Shown here: one piece after another, positions 1 through 10,507 of the stretch
Numbering within the stretch: the first letter of the stretch is position 1
Layout of the letters: every line of letters begins with the position of its first letter
Assembly (NCBI GenBank): GCA_002104945.1
Contig: MCFH01000021.1
Location: forward strand, 1-64,000
DNA length: 64,000 nucleotides
Direction: 5' to 3'
From: Piromyces finnis
Lineage: Eukaryota > Neocallimastigomycota > Neocallimastigomycetes > Neocallimastigales > Neocallimastigaceae
Program-made: the position numbers and the translations under genes
Notes under the pieces: generated by a model
What the model saw: only the letters and a program-made list of their open reading frames with translations
Databases searched by the model: none
What the model was told of the DNA's origin: nothing

Positions 1-169
1 TTTAATAAAGAGAATATTATTTATTTAAAAGAAAGGGTTATATTTCCATAAAATTATTATTTATTCATTTTTAAGGGTTATTATCTTTTATTTTTATTAT
101 AAGTCGCTATGGGTTAAGTCGTGTTTATTCGGCTAGTTTTTATTACGTTTTTATTTGAGTAGCGTATCA
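1..169. repeat. Right end of a solo LTR-D, cut by the window edge
   Basis: These 169 bases match the last 169 bases of the complete LTR-D copies ending at 2326 and 12383, including the terminal GTATCA. It is followed by AATC and then LTR-C sequence, exactly as at 12383. The tandem array described below therefore continues to the left of the window. Confidence 0.85.
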
Positions 170-450
170 AATCTATTAGAAAATTAATATTGTCTTAATG
201 GTTAGTATTTAAGACATTAATCTGGATCACTCGGGTTCGACTCACACCTTGATCCAAAATTTATTTTAAATTATTTATTTAACAATTTAATTTATGACTC
301 ATAGAAACTTATAGAACTTATTCGAAAAAGAAAAAGTTCGAATATTCGAAAAATTAAATATTTTATGTATTTTTATCACGAGATTCATTTTATGTAATTT
401 TTAATTAATTTAAAGAATAATTTAGAAAGAAAATTTAATTTTTAATTTAG
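170..450 (+). repeat. LTR-C segment with tRNA-like A and B boxes
   Basis: This matches the LTR-C copy at 24040-24559 from its AATC (24047) up to TTTAG. It contains an A-box-like stretch (TGTCTTAATGGTTAG, 191-205) and a B-box-like stretch (GGTTCGACTC, 234-243). The A-box part lies in a perfect hairpin: stem GTCTTAA at 192-198, 10-nt loop, stem TTAAGAC at 209-215. The same module recurs at 10248-10300, 12405-12457 and 24068-24120. Confidence 0.7.
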
Positions 451-1054
451 TGTAATGCTGACACAGAAAGAATAGATTAGGATATCTATTCTATTACAAT
501 AACACAAAATTTAAAATAAAATAAAAAATTGTTTTATTAAAAATATCTTTTATTATAATAGAAATTTTATTAATAACAATTACATCGATAAAATGATGAA
601 AAATATCTTCTATTTATATTTTTCCTAAATACATTTATATTATATTATAACTATTTATTTCTTATATATTATTATTTAAAATCTACACTAAAATCTTAAT
701 TATTAATAAATATTTAAACTATAACTATTTTTAGTAAAATACAATTGGCAATTCAAATTAAGTACTATTCAATTTGAATATGTGCCCATGTATTATTGAT
801 ATATTAATCATTTATTATTTATTTATTTCTATGAAAAAACAATACTAAAACTAGGGATTTAAATTGAGAATATTAATTTACTTGTTAAACATTAAAAATA
901 AATTAATAATTTATTTTGTTTTAAACTTTAATTATTAATAAATAAATTATGTCTCATTTTCTTTTTCTGAATATAATTTGTGTAACTTAAACAATAATAC
1001 TTGTGGCTTAAGTTACATTAAAGATATCAAACAGAGGCGTTTGATATCTTTACA
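451..1054 (-). repeat. LTR-B, solo copy in tandem unit 1
   Basis: This 604-bp copy has the same length and ends as the two LTRs of element E2. It starts TGTAATGCTG and ends GATATCTTTACA. It is preceded by TTTAG but followed by GTCAAC rather than TTTAG, so it lacks the target duplication that E2 shows. That fits an LTR left by recombination rather than by direct insertion. Confidence 0.85.
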
Positions 1055-1238
1055 GTCAACCAATATTTAATATCCCAATTATTTATACTATTCAACTTGA
1101 CTATTCCTAATTATTTTATTCTTATATTAAATAAATAATTTAACAACCTTATTATTATACTATACTAACCTTTTTATTATTTACTACTACTAAACTAACA
1201 ACTAGTTATTAACCAAACTAATATATTTTTATTATTAC
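1055..1238. other. 184-bp segment between LTR-B and LTR-C tip
   Basis: This AT-rich sequence is repeated at 11112-11295. I see no open reading frame and no RNA gene. It is probably the original left flank of element E3, now duplicated with the unit. Confidence 0.5.
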
Positions 1239-1249
1239 TGTAACGAATC

Positions 1250-2326
1250 TGATGCGTTGACCGATATATTTTTGAATAATATAATATTTTTAATAAATAA
1301 TAAATTCTAATATTTATGATGAAACAATAAATTTAAAATAAAATAAAATATGTTTTATAATTAACAAATAAATCACTCAAAAACTCGAAAATAAACTCTT
1401 TTTATTATGTTTAAATTATCTCTTTATTATATTTATAATTTATTTATTGTCTATTTATTGTCCCCCCCTTTATAAAGAAGAATTTTATCTTCCTTTTATA
1501 CATTTTCATTTATTACATGTATTATTATTTTTAACTATTAAATGTTATTATTACTATTGTTATTATTTATTAAAATTAAAAGAATAAATTAAAATTATGT
1601 CTTAGTATTATAAAATATTATAGAATATTACTTATTTGATTTTCTTATTACTTCAAAATGTTTAAATTTAGAAAAATTATTATAAATTATCATTGACTAT
1701 CATTAAATGTATAATACCTTGAATAAAATAATTAAAATTTAAAATTAAAATAATATTAAAATAAAATTAAAATGAAATTAAAATATTAAAAGTATCAATT
1801 ATTATAAACACTCATTTTATACAGAAACATAAAAGAGTTCTGTATTTTATCTTTGAAATTGTTATTATTGTTCTATTTCCAGGCTTTAAATTAATCACTT
1901 TTAGTAATAATTACTCAGTTATTTATTTGTTAATTTATATATATAAGTTTGAAAGAATTTCTAAAGAACACTTGGATAAAACACTAGAATTAATAATTTA
2001 ATGTATATCATTTTATTTTTTTAGTTTATTTATTCATTTTTATTTACTTATTATTATTTTATTATTTTAATACATTTTTGGATTGAGTCGTTTTATTTTA
2101 TTTAATAATTTATTTTATTATTATCTCTATTAAGTCGTTTTTATTCATAATTTATTATTTAATAAAGAGAATATTATTTATTTAAAAGAAAGGGTTATAT
2201 TTCCATAAAATTATTATTTATTCATTTTTAAGGGTTATTATCTTTTATTTTTATTATAAGTCGCTATGGGTTAAGTCGTGTTTATTCGGCTAGTTTTTAT
2301 TACGTTTTTATTTGAGTAGCGTATCA
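1250..2326. repeat. Solo LTR-D inserted in LTR-C
   Basis: The 1077-bp LTR starts TGATGCG and ends CGTATCA. It is flanked on both sides by AATC, and the empty site (TGTAACGAATCTATTAG) is intact in the LTR-C copy at 24040. This is therefore a solo LTR with a 4-bp target duplication. No coding sequence is visible. The parent element is not in the window. Confidence 0.75.
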
Positions 2327-2330
2327 AATC

Positions 2331-3036
2331 TGTTACGGTTCGAGGAATTTACTTTTATTTATAAAATATTAATAAATTTATTAATACTCAAAAATAATAT
2401 TAAAATGAAATAAGAAAAATTGTTTTATTAATAAAATTGTTTTATTAAGATATTAATATAAAATTATAAAATAAAATAAAAATAAAAATAAAAATATCTG
2501 TATATTCTCTAATTCTTATAATATACACCTTTTTATACTTTTTGTAAAAAATTAAGTAGTGTTAATTAAAAGAATTAGTCTTTAATTATTTACATTAATT
2601 TTAGTATTTAAATTACTTTTAAATGAATAATAAAATTACATTACTATTATAATAAATATTTATACATATTATTAAATTGATTAACATACATTAAAAGTTT
2701 ACTTTAAATATATTTAACTAAAGAATTTTACTATTTTACAGAAATATTATTCATAATTTTAATTAATAAAAATTCATTAACTTGATAAATTAAACTAAAA
2801 GTTCAATAAACTATAATTTTCAATATATTATTATTACTAAATTAATTTTTAAGTTTAATAAAATAAAATTTAAGTTCAATAAAAATAATTATTAATAATT
2901 TTAAATATAATTTAAGTGTATACATTAATTTACAAATAAGAATATTGTAAAGTTTTCATATATTTAGGAACAATAATGGATTAGGTCATAATCATTAATT
3001 ATGACAAGAATAACATTATTTGTTGGTTCCTTAACA
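2331..3036 (-). repeat. E1 3' LTR (LTR-A family)
   Basis: On the + strand it starts TGTTACGGTTCGAGG and ends GGTTCCTTAACA. In sense direction it follows the polypurine tract CGTGGGGGCACT just outside 3036. Its length equals that of the partner at 9521-10226. A 710-bp relative closes E4 at 25685-26394. Confidence 0.92.
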
Positions 3037-3059
3037 AGTGCCCCCACGAAGACTCTTGC

Positions 3060-6000
3060 TTACGCAAAAGCAGAGTTAAACTTTACAATGTTCTTAAGAT
3101 GAACATTTCGGTTCATCTGAATTCCAGTGGATATATCAGCTAAAGTAACCGTATTGAATTGTTTCTTGACAACTTTGAGTGGTCCAACGAAATAAGGCTC
3201 TAACTTCGTTCGATTAAAATTTCTAACTAATACTAGATCACCGATATGGATATTTTTGCCCTTAGTCATACTTTGTTTTTCTTCCCTTCTAGTAGCCCAG
3301 TATTTATTCGCATTTTTAATATTTTCACAAGCTTCCAACGTCCACCTGTAATGATTAATAAACTTCTCAAGTAAGATTTCATCCGAAGACTGATTAATAC
3401 CCTTAGTAGGTCTGGCGGCAATATCAAAGGGTTGCTGATCTTCTCTTCCATAAACCAATTCAAAGCTAGAATGGTTTGTGACAGTATTTTTAGTAGTTCT
3501 GAGCGCCCAAAGAGCAGAAGGCAAAACTTCATCCCAATCCTTGTTTTCTGTTCCAAGCAGTCTTAGAAGCTTTCCAATTTCTCTGTTTCTATTTTCAGTC
3601 AAACCATTACTTTCAGGATGATAAGTTGAGACAAACTTGACATAGACATCATATAAGTCCAGGAAAACTTTGGTCATATCTGAGGTAAATTGGACACCGT
3701 TATCGGTTGTAATGACTTGTGGTACTCCATGCCGAGAGAAAACATTGATTAAAAATTTTATGACATCCTTTGAAGTGATATTTTCGGTGGGTTCTGCTTC
3801 GACCCATTTTGTGAAATGATCCACTGCAACTATAATATATTGGTTATTGTTACGAGTTTTTACCAATGGACCAATGATATCTAAACCCAGATGAGTGAAA
3901 GGAGCTTCAACCTCAGTTGGAAGATTTTCCGTAGGTTCTGGATATGGTTGAGGGCGATTAAGTTGGCATTTTTCACATTTGGCTACAACTCTTCGAATAT
4001 CATTAACCATGTCGTTCCAATAATAGCTTTTTCTCAGACGTTGATAAGTTTTATAATATCCTTCATGTCCAATGTTATGAGCTTCCAAAATCAATTTCAG
4101 CTTTTCATTGGTTTCCGTGATCAGTTTTCGATAATTCCTTCCATCAATAAAGTAATCCACCCCATCTATTTTGGTGAACTTTTCTTCAACAAATTCTTTA
4201 ATTACCTTAGATAGCATGGTTTCTTCTATACCTTTATTAATTTTAGTAGCTAACACTTCCTTATCTTTGTCATTTCTCATTCGAGACAGTGCATCTGCTA
4301 CAACATTCTTTTTACCTTGTTCATAACGAATATCAACTCCTAGCATACTAGCTGTTAAACACCATCTTGTTTGTCTTGCATTGTTTGGCTCCTTATTTTT
4401 AAATAATCCAATTAATGGTTTATGATCAGTATAGACGATAGTCTTGAATGGACTTCCCATTATATAAGGCTTTAATTTAGTAATGCAGTAAAATAAGGCA
4501 GTCCCTTCCAAGTCAGTAATTCCATAATTTTTTTCTGCTTTCGTCAGACTTCGGCTAATATAATGAATTGGATGTTCAATATCGGTACCTTCCTTTTGTA
4601 ATAATACTCCTCCGATTCCTTCATACGATGCATCTGTTCGGATTATAAATTCTTTCTCAAAATCAGGGAATTTCAGAATAGGCGCATTAATTAACTTTTC
4701 TTTCAATATAATAAAACTCTCTTGTTGTTCATTACACCATTTGAAAGGAACACCTTTTCTAAGCAGCTTACACAAGGGAGCAGTAAGTTTAGCATAATTA
4801 GGAATAAAATCTCTATAATATCCAATTGAACCTAGGAATGATCTTAATTCATGGATATTCGAAGGAGGTTTCCAATTTTTTATAGCTTGGATTTTGTTAT
4901 CTAATGGTTTAAGACCTTCTGTAGTTAAACGATGGCCTAACACGTCAACTTCAGTTTGCATAAAATGACATTTTTCAATATTGATTTTTAGTTTGTTTTC
5001 CCGGAAAATTGCTAAAACTTGATTTATATGTTCAATATGTTCTTCAATACTCTTTGAATAGATCAGAATATCATCAATGAAGTTATAAACACACTTTCCA
5101 ATTAACGGAAACAGAATCCGATTCATCTCCCTCTGAAATGTAGCGGGTGCTCCAGTGAGACCAAAAGGCATAACCTTGAATTGGTAATTTCCAAACTTAG
5201 TTGTAAAACTTGTCAATTCAACGCTTTCTTCATCCATAAGGATTTGATGATAGCCGGAATATAAGTCCATAGTAGTGAATATAGTTGCACCATGTAAACT
5301 ATCAAATATCTCATCTATAAAAGGAATTGAATAGGCATCCTTTTCAGACAAATCATTAACTCTTCGATAGTCCACGCACATTCTCCATTTCCCATTATGC
5401 TTCGGGACCAAAACCACCGGAGAAGACCATTCCGAGTACGATGGCTCAATTAGCTTTTTATTAATCAATTTAGACAATTCTTCCTTAAGTATATCAGATT
5501 TGAACTTGGCTAACCTATATGATCTTTGTTTAATTGGCTTTGCTCCTGGCTTTAAATTAATCTTATGGGGAGTTAAATTCGAAGGTGTTAGTTCTTCAGA
5601 AGAAGTAGCAATAATTTCAATATTCTCTTCCAATATCCGAACAATTTGTTCTCGATACTTTTCATTAAGAGTCTCAGTAAAATTTTTATTGTGAATATAT
5701 TCTGAAGGTGGTAAACCTTCAATATTTTTCAAATCACTTTTAAAATCTTCATCACCGACTCTACGTATCATACACATAATCTTTTCTTCATCATCATATT
5801 TGTTATTAATTGGAGCAATATCTTCAATAAATCCATTTGAATTAAATCTGCAAAGACTATAGCGAAGTGGGTGGATAAATAAGTTGTTATCCATTTGGGT
5901 TTTCAAATTAATTAACATATCATAAAAGGGGTCTTCTTTATCCACCACTCTAAAATCAGCAGTGATTGTAAGATCATTTATCTGGACCGGTACTCTAATA

Positions 6001-7046
6001 ATTATACCTTCCGAATAGTCATCATTTTTAGTAGCTAAACGTATTCTTCCACAACTCAATCCAATAGATTCATATTGATGGGGAAGTTTATCTAAATATT
6101 TTTTTGTTATAATACTTAAGTTGCTACAGGAATCAACTAATAATTTACCTGGTACCCCATCAACCGTTGCATCTACCATAGCGATATCTTCTTCTGATAC
6201 TTCTTTACTTTTGCTTACATACGAATGATCTACATTATTTACTAATACCGAAGTAGCATTAAAATTCTCCAGAGCTCCCACAATTTTTGTGTTGTTCTTT
6301 TCCAGTTTAAGACCTTGTGACACTTGCGTTCGTAACTTTGGAGCCGAGTTAAGTAATTGACCAAAAGTAATATTGCATTTTGTTTCGTTAAGATCTTTAA
6401 CTACATTATATTCTTCCGTATCTGCTATCATTTGAATATTTCTAGCAGTTTTCTTAACCTTCGATTCTGCAGGTTTTTCTTTCTTTTGCTTTTTCATTAA
6501 TTTATTTAGAGTTGAATTAGAAGTAGATTTGGTTGATTCACTTGTGTTATCTTTCTCTACCACCTTAGCACCTTTCTTATCTGTAATTGCAGATAACATT
6601 TCTTCTTCATCATAGTCGATAATAATAGGATCTTCCTTAGAACTTGCCAATTCATTCTTTTCTTCTTCCTTTTGTTCACTACTACTAGCACGCTCTTTAT
6701 CCCGAAGTTTTCTTTCTTTTAGTTTTTGTTCTCTGATATTCGGTTGAGCAATAATAGAAGGATGCAGTTGCTTAGGAGAAACATCTATTGGTATATTTTC
6801 TAATTCTTGTGCTTTACGTTTCCTAAGAGCAGGTGTAAGAATAGGTCTAGGATCATTTTTCAAGTTTTTGTGAAGTCGTTTTTCTTTATTATCATCTTGT
6901 TCTTTGCTTATTTTATCCAACTTCCTTTTATTAGCACATACAAAGAACTGTTCATTAATATCAGTATCTTCAAAGTCACTTTCGATTTCTTCATCATATT
7001 CTTCTTTCGACCAATCACTCTGGCTTGTTGTTTCTTCACTTGGCAT
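3060..7046 (-). CDS. E1 Pol polyprotein (protease, RT, RNase H, integrase)
   Basis: The 1328-aa Ty3/Gypsy Pol makes the cDNA and inserts it into the genome. Order seen: a charged, disordered N-terminal region (1-290); an aspartic protease with a DSC motif near residue 303 instead of the usual DSG/DTG; reverse transcriptase with the catalytic FIDD near 657 and MPFGLTGAPATFQ upstream; RNase H (TDAS near 803); integrase with an HHCC zinc region (about 990-1030) and a DDE core ending in HPESNG..E near 1148. There is no chromodomain. The frame stays open upstream of the first ATG as far as the gag/pol overlap, in the -1 frame relative to gag. Expression as Gag-Pol by -1 frameshifting is therefore more likely than initiation at 7046. 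Pol is nearly identical to the E4 fragment. Confidence 0.93.
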   Translation of the reverse strand: MPSEETTSQSDWSKEEYDEEIESDFEDTDINEQFFVCANKRKLDKISKEQDDNKEKRLHKNLKNDPRPILTPALRKRKAQELENIPIDVSPKQLHPSIIAQPNIREQKLKERKLRDKERASSSEQKEEEKNELASSKEDPIIIDYDEEEMLSAITDKKGAKVVEKDNTSESTKSTSNSTLNKLMKKQKKEKPAESKVKKTARNIQMIADTEEYNVVKDLNETKCNITFGQLLNSAPKLRTQVSQGLKLEKNNTKIVGALENFNATSVLVNNVDHSYVSKSKEVSEEDIAMVDATVDGVPGKLLVDSCSNLSIITKKYLDKLPHQYESIGLSCGRIRLATKNDDYSEGIIIRVPVQINDLTITADFRVVDKEDPFYDMLINLKTQMDNNLFIHPLRYSLCRFNSNGFIEDIAPINNKYDDEEKIMCMIRRVGDEDFKSDLKNIEGLPPSEYIHNKNFTETLNEKYREQIVRILEENIEIIATSSEELTPSNLTPHKINLKPGAKPIKQRSYRLAKFKSDILKEELSKLINKKLIEPSYSEWSSPVVLVPKHNGKWRMCVDYRRVNDLSEKDAYSIPFIDEIFDSLHGATIFTTMDLYSGYHQILMDEESVELTSFTTKFGNYQFKVMPFGLTGAPATFQREMNRILFPLIGKCVYNFIDDILIYSKSIEEHIEHINQVLAIFRENKLKINIEKCHFMQTEVDVLGHRLTTEGLKPLDNKIQAIKNWKPPSNIHELRSFLGSIGYYRDFIPNYAKLTAPLCKLLRKGVPFKWCNEQQESFIILKEKLINAPILKFPDFEKEFIIRTDASYEGIGGVLLQKEGTDIEHPIHYISRSLTKAEKNYGITDLEGTALFYCITKLKPYIMGSPFKTIVYTDHKPLIGLFKNKEPNNARQTRWCLTASMLGVDIRYEQGKKNVVADALSRMRNDKDKEVLATKINKGIEETMLSKVIKEFVEEKFTKIDGVDYFIDGRNYRKLITETNEKLKLILEAHNIGHEGYYKTYQRLRKSYYWNDMVNDIRRVVAKCEKCQLNRPQPYPEPTENLPTEVEAPFTHLGLDIIGPLVKTRNNNQYIIVAVDHFTKWVEAEPTENITSKDVIKFLINVFSRHGVPQVITTDNGVQFTSDMTKVFLDLYDVYVKFVSTYHPESNGLTENRNREIGKLLRLLGTENKDWDEVLPSALWALRTTKNTVTNHSSFELVYGREDQQPFDIAARPTKGINQSSDEILLEKFINHYRWTLEACENIKNANKYWATRREEKQSMTKGKNIHIGDLVLVRNFNRTKLEPYFVGPLKVVKKQFNTVTLADISTGIQMNRNVHLKNIVKFNSAFA

Positions 7047-7080
7047 TGACTGATACTGAGCTGAAGCTATTTTATTGACG

Positions 7081-7115
7081 ATGGGAGTGCTTCTTCTCCC
7101 ACTTAATGATTTAAA
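7081..7115 (-). promoter_or_regulatory. Candidate -1 ribosomal frameshift signal, E1 gag/pol
   Basis: Read on the - strand, the gag frame carries the heptamer TTTAAAT as T TTA AAT (7109-7115), then a 6-nt spacer CATTAA that includes the gag stop (7103-7108). A hairpin follows: GTGGGAG (7096-7102), an 8-nt loop, and CTCCCAT (7081-7087), with one G-U pair. A slip of -1 enters the pol frame with no stop. E5 and E7 have the same layout and spacing. Confidence 0.82.
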
Positions 7116-7984
7116 TGATTATCATAATAACGCTTCTTGTTTCCTTCAATAATGGCTTGAAGTTTTGGGCAATTTTGTTGATAATGACCAGGTTCACTAC
7201 AGAAGAAACAAGCTTTAATAGTTAAATTCTTCATTTTCTTGACTAGGTTATTCATTTCATCATCTTTATTAGGCTTTTTGGCTTCAGTAAAAGAAACTTT
7301 TCTCTTGTATGGTTGAAAATTATTATAACTTTTGGTTATTGCAGTAGTCGTTGGTAGATTACCATCATTATCTATTCTAGTAGATAACCTATCTACCTTC
7401 TCAGCTATCTTAAAGGCCTTTTCTAGAGTGATATCATCTTTTAAAGATACTTTTCTCCATGCTTCTTTATTATTTTGTAAAGAATCTGCATAATCTAACA
7501 CACTAATCTGCTTCTTCTTTTTCTTATCCAACTTTAAATATAAAGATCTATATCTTCTATTGAAATCTTTAACTGATTCATTTCTTCTTATACGTAGTCT
7601 TCTTAGTTCCCGTAATAACATACTTTGATCTTCTTTTAACCCATAAAATGTTTCAAGGGCATTGATAATTTTCCCAAGTGAGGGATAATCTTCTTCATTA
7701 GATTCATTTTTCTGATTCTCTTCTTCATTTTCACTTTCATATTCATCTTCACTATCACTGTCTTTATCTTCCAACTCTTGGATTACCTTTCTTGGTTCAC
7801 CCTTAGAAGTAAGCACACATGCCATGTAAATTTTCTTGGCACTAGTGATATCTTGAAGTTCAATCCATAAACTTATTTCAGAAGCCCAGGATCTTATGTC
7901 CAAATTATCTTTGGAAAGTTTTTCTATATCCTTGAGTTCCTTCTTCAACTCCTTGAAATCTATCCTTGTAGTAGAATTGCTCAT
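7103..7984 (-). CDS. E1 Gag polyprotein
   Basis: Gag forms the virus-like particle and binds the genomic RNA. I prefer the second Met at 7984 (293 aa) over the upstream Met at 8044, because the shorter product starts with a normal soluble sequence (MSNSTTRIDF) while the extension is Cys/Tyr-rich leader. A capsid-like helical region is followed by an acidic patch (about residues 80-105), then an LRRLRIRRNESVKDFNRRYR stretch like the retrotransposon Gag core. A CCHC zinc knuckle (CFFCSEPGHYQQNC) lies near the C-terminus. The stop lies inside the frameshift signal. The matching region of E7 Gag (RLKIRRNNEVHYPSL) is clearly related. Confidence 0.88.
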   Translation of the reverse strand: MSNSTTRIDFKELKKELKDIEKLSKDNLDIRSWASEISLWIELQDITSAKKIYMACVLTSKGEPRKVIQELEDKDSDSEDEYESENEEENQKNESNEEDYPSLGKIINALETFYGLKEDQSMLLRELRRLRIRRNESVKDFNRRYRSLYLKLDKKKKKQISVLDYADSLQNNKEAWRKVSLKDDITLEKAFKIAEKVDRLSTRIDNDGNLPTTTAITKSYNNFQPYKRKVSFTEAKKPNKDDEMNNLVKKMKNLTIKACFFCSEPGHYQQNCPKLQAIIEGNKKRYYDNHLNH

Positions 7985-9520
7985 TTTCTTGTATTTTCCT
8001 TGACCGAATTTATTGCAGTACAAGATGACACAGTATAGACTCAAAAATACCTTTGATAGTCTAAAAAAAAATTATAAGTTCGAAATTCCTTTATCGACCA
8101 CTTATTAGTTGTAACCAAGCTCGAAATTCCTTTATCGACCACTTGACAGAATGAGATACAAATAATCTAGCACAGCACGTACTACCAATTATTTATTTAA
8201 ATTTTTAGTATCACTCCTTACTATCTTAGTTCAGTCAGAAAAGATGAAATTATTACTTTTGTTTTCTGTTTTTCTTATAGTTAATTATTATTTGTTTTCA
8301 ATTTACTAGCAAGAATTTTAATTTAATATTGTTATTACTGATTCAAGTTACCGACCAAATTATATATAATAGACTATTAACTAAGAGTCTTTCGTCCAAT
8401 GGTAAATGTTGCCGTCACCTTATTCACACGATCTAAGTTCCGTCACGTGCTTCAGGATCTTTCTACCACCCCTAGTATACCTCTGTTGATTAGTTAATAA
8501 TGCTTGTCTATGCTGATATAACTTGTTTAACTTAAAACAGTAAGAAAAGAATATTTCAATTAGCAATATTAAATTACTCGAAGAGAATCAACAAAAAGAA
8601 TAGATATATATATCTATATTTTTTTTTTTTTTTTTTTTTAATTAATTATTTTTTAAAAACTTATTTCTTTTTATAAAAATATAAGCCAACCTATATAATG
8701 TTAAACCATCAAGTATTATAGGTTGTGTAATTCTAAGTGAAAATCCCTCGTAGCTCTTTGATGATAGGCCACAAATATACCCGATGGTTAATATTAAATA
8801 TAATTTAATAAAAGGAAGTAACGTAATTAATTTCTTTATTATCACTAACTTAATTAGCGGAAAGAAAATAATTGATTATCTTCCCCAATTATCAGGTATA
8901 ATTGAACACCAAAGTATTACGTACAGCAGTTTAACTTGCCACGCTAAGGGTCACTTTCGAATTATTTATTTATATTTTAAAAAGAATAATTTTTAAAAAT
9001 CGTTCAATTAAAAAAAAATATTTTTTTTTTTTTTTTTAAAAAAAATTATAAATACTAAAATAATATTTAATTTATTAAAAATTTGAATTACAATAATAAG
9101 TATAGTAGAACAGCATTTCACAGCAATTTTCCAATACTTATTTAGGGTGCTTAAGTAGTTCACAATTGCCCAGCTTACCGTATTACCAGTGTCATGTAGC
9201 AATTATGCGAGGCACTTCTATTTCTCTAGCAAAATAGAAAGGTTCAGCGCTTTCCAGTATCCTACTGTGAAAGATAAACTAGACCTAAAAACTTAACCAC
9301 TAATTCCTAAATAAGTACTGCTTCTAAAGCGTACTAATTCAGTTCTACTAAAATATTATACCTTAAAGCTTCAACAGTAATATAAATATTACCTATAACT
9401 TTGAAGGGTAATAAATTTTTAAGAAATTTATATAATATTTTAGTAATATTTTAATATTACTTTATCCTATGTATTAATAATTTTTATTAATATTATCCCC
9501 GATATCTCCACCAATTTTTA
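7985..9520 (-). other. E1 5' leader with primer binding site
   Basis: This is 1.5 kb of non-coding leader between the 5' LTR and gag. It includes an 18-base primer-binding-type stretch beginning TGGTGGAGATATCGGGG in sense (9497-9513), seven bases after the LTR. A short direct repeat built on CTCGAAATTCCTTTATCGAC lies near 8078-8145. Islands of higher GC at about 8380-8500 and 8690-8960 probably fold. The short open frames here are low in complexity and I do not call them genes. Confidence 0.7.
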
Positions 9521-10226
9521 TGTTACGGTTCGAGGAATTTACTTTTATTTATAAAATATTAATAAATTTATTAATACTCAAAAATAATATTAAAATGAAA
9601 TAAGAAAAATTGTTTTATTAATAAAATTGTTTTATTAAGATATTAATATAAAATTATAAAATAAAATAAAAATAAAAATAAAAATATCTGTATATTCTCT
9701 AATTCTTATAATATACACCTTTTTATACTTTTTGTAAAAAATTAAGTAGTGTTAATTAAAAGAATTAGTCTTTAATTATTTACATTAATTTTAGTATTTA
9801 AATTACTTTTAAATGAATAATAAAATTACATTACTATTATAATAAATATTTATACATATTATTAAATTGATTAACATACATTAAAAGTTTACTTTAAATA
9901 TATTTAACTAAAGAATTTTACTATTTTACAGAAATATTATTCATAATTTTAATTAATAAAAATTCATTAACTTGATAAATTAAACTAAAAGTTCAATAAA
10001 CTATAATTTTCAATATATTATTATTACTAAATTAATTTTTAAGTTTAATAAAATAAAATTTAAGTTCAATAAAAATAATTATTAATAATTTTAAATATAA
10101 TTTAAGTGTATACATTAATTTACAAATAAGAATATTGTAAAGTTTTCATATATTTAGGAACAATAATGGATTAGGTCATAATCATTAATTATGACAAGAA
10201 TAACATTATTTGTTGGTTCCTTAACA
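9521..10226 (-). repeat. E1 5' LTR (LTR-A family)
   Basis: This 706-bp copy equals the 3' LTR in length and ends (TGTTACGG to CCTTAACA on the + strand). It is followed directly by the AATC target duplication (10227-10230) and the rest of LTR-C. Confidence 0.92.
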
Positions 10227-10507
10227 AATCTATTAGAAAATTAATATTGTCTTAATGGTTAGTATTTAAGACATTAATCTGGATCACTCGGGTTCGACTC
10301 ACACCTTGATCCAAAATTTATTTTAAATTATTTATTTAACAATTTAATTTATGACTCATAGAAACTTATAGAACTTATTCGAAAAAGAAAAAGTTCGAAT
10401 ATTCGAAAAATTAAATATTTTATGTATTTTTATCACGAGATTCATTTTATGTAATTTTTAATTAATTTAAAGAATAATTTAGAAAGAAAATTTAATTTTT
10501 AATTTAG

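Larger units (their letters stand above)
170..2326. repeat. Tandem unit 1 (2157 bp) of an LTR-bounded array
   Basis: The unit contains, in order, an LTR-C segment (170-450), a complete LTR-B (451-1054), 184 bp of other sequence (1055-1238), the first 11 bp of LTR-C (1239-1249) and a complete LTR-D (1250-2326). Unit 2 at 10227-12383 has the same order and exactly the same length, and a third copy starts at 12384. I see no differences by eye between units. Unequal crossing over between direct LTR-B copies would create this arrangement. A repeat-induced assembly duplication is the alternative. Confidence 0.85.
2331..10226 (-). mobile_element. E1: full-length Ty3/Gypsy LTR retrotransposon
   Basis: E1 is 7896 bp with 706-bp LTRs that look identical by eye (2331-3036 and 9521-10226), so insertion is recent. 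In sense direction it reads 5' LTR, tRNA-type primer binding site (9497-9513), about 1.5 kb of leader, gag (7103-7984), a frameshift signal (7081-7115), pol (3060-7046), a G-rich polypurine tract and the 3' LTR. The flanks are AATC on both sides. The empty site is present in the tandem copies near 169 and 12383. Both reading frames are open, so the copy may be active. Confidence 0.93.

Noticed and set aside
191-243. Genuine tRNA gene in LTR-C
   Set aside because: A and B boxes are present, but no acceptor stem or proper T stem forms. It is tRNA-like only.
6807-7049. 80-codon Phe-rich frame opposite E1 pol
   Set aside because: It is an antisense shadow of the Lys/Glu-rich Pol N-terminus.
8642-9202. 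Short open frames in the E1 leader
   Set aside because: They overlap on both strands, contain homopolymers and lie in the non-coding leader of a complete element.
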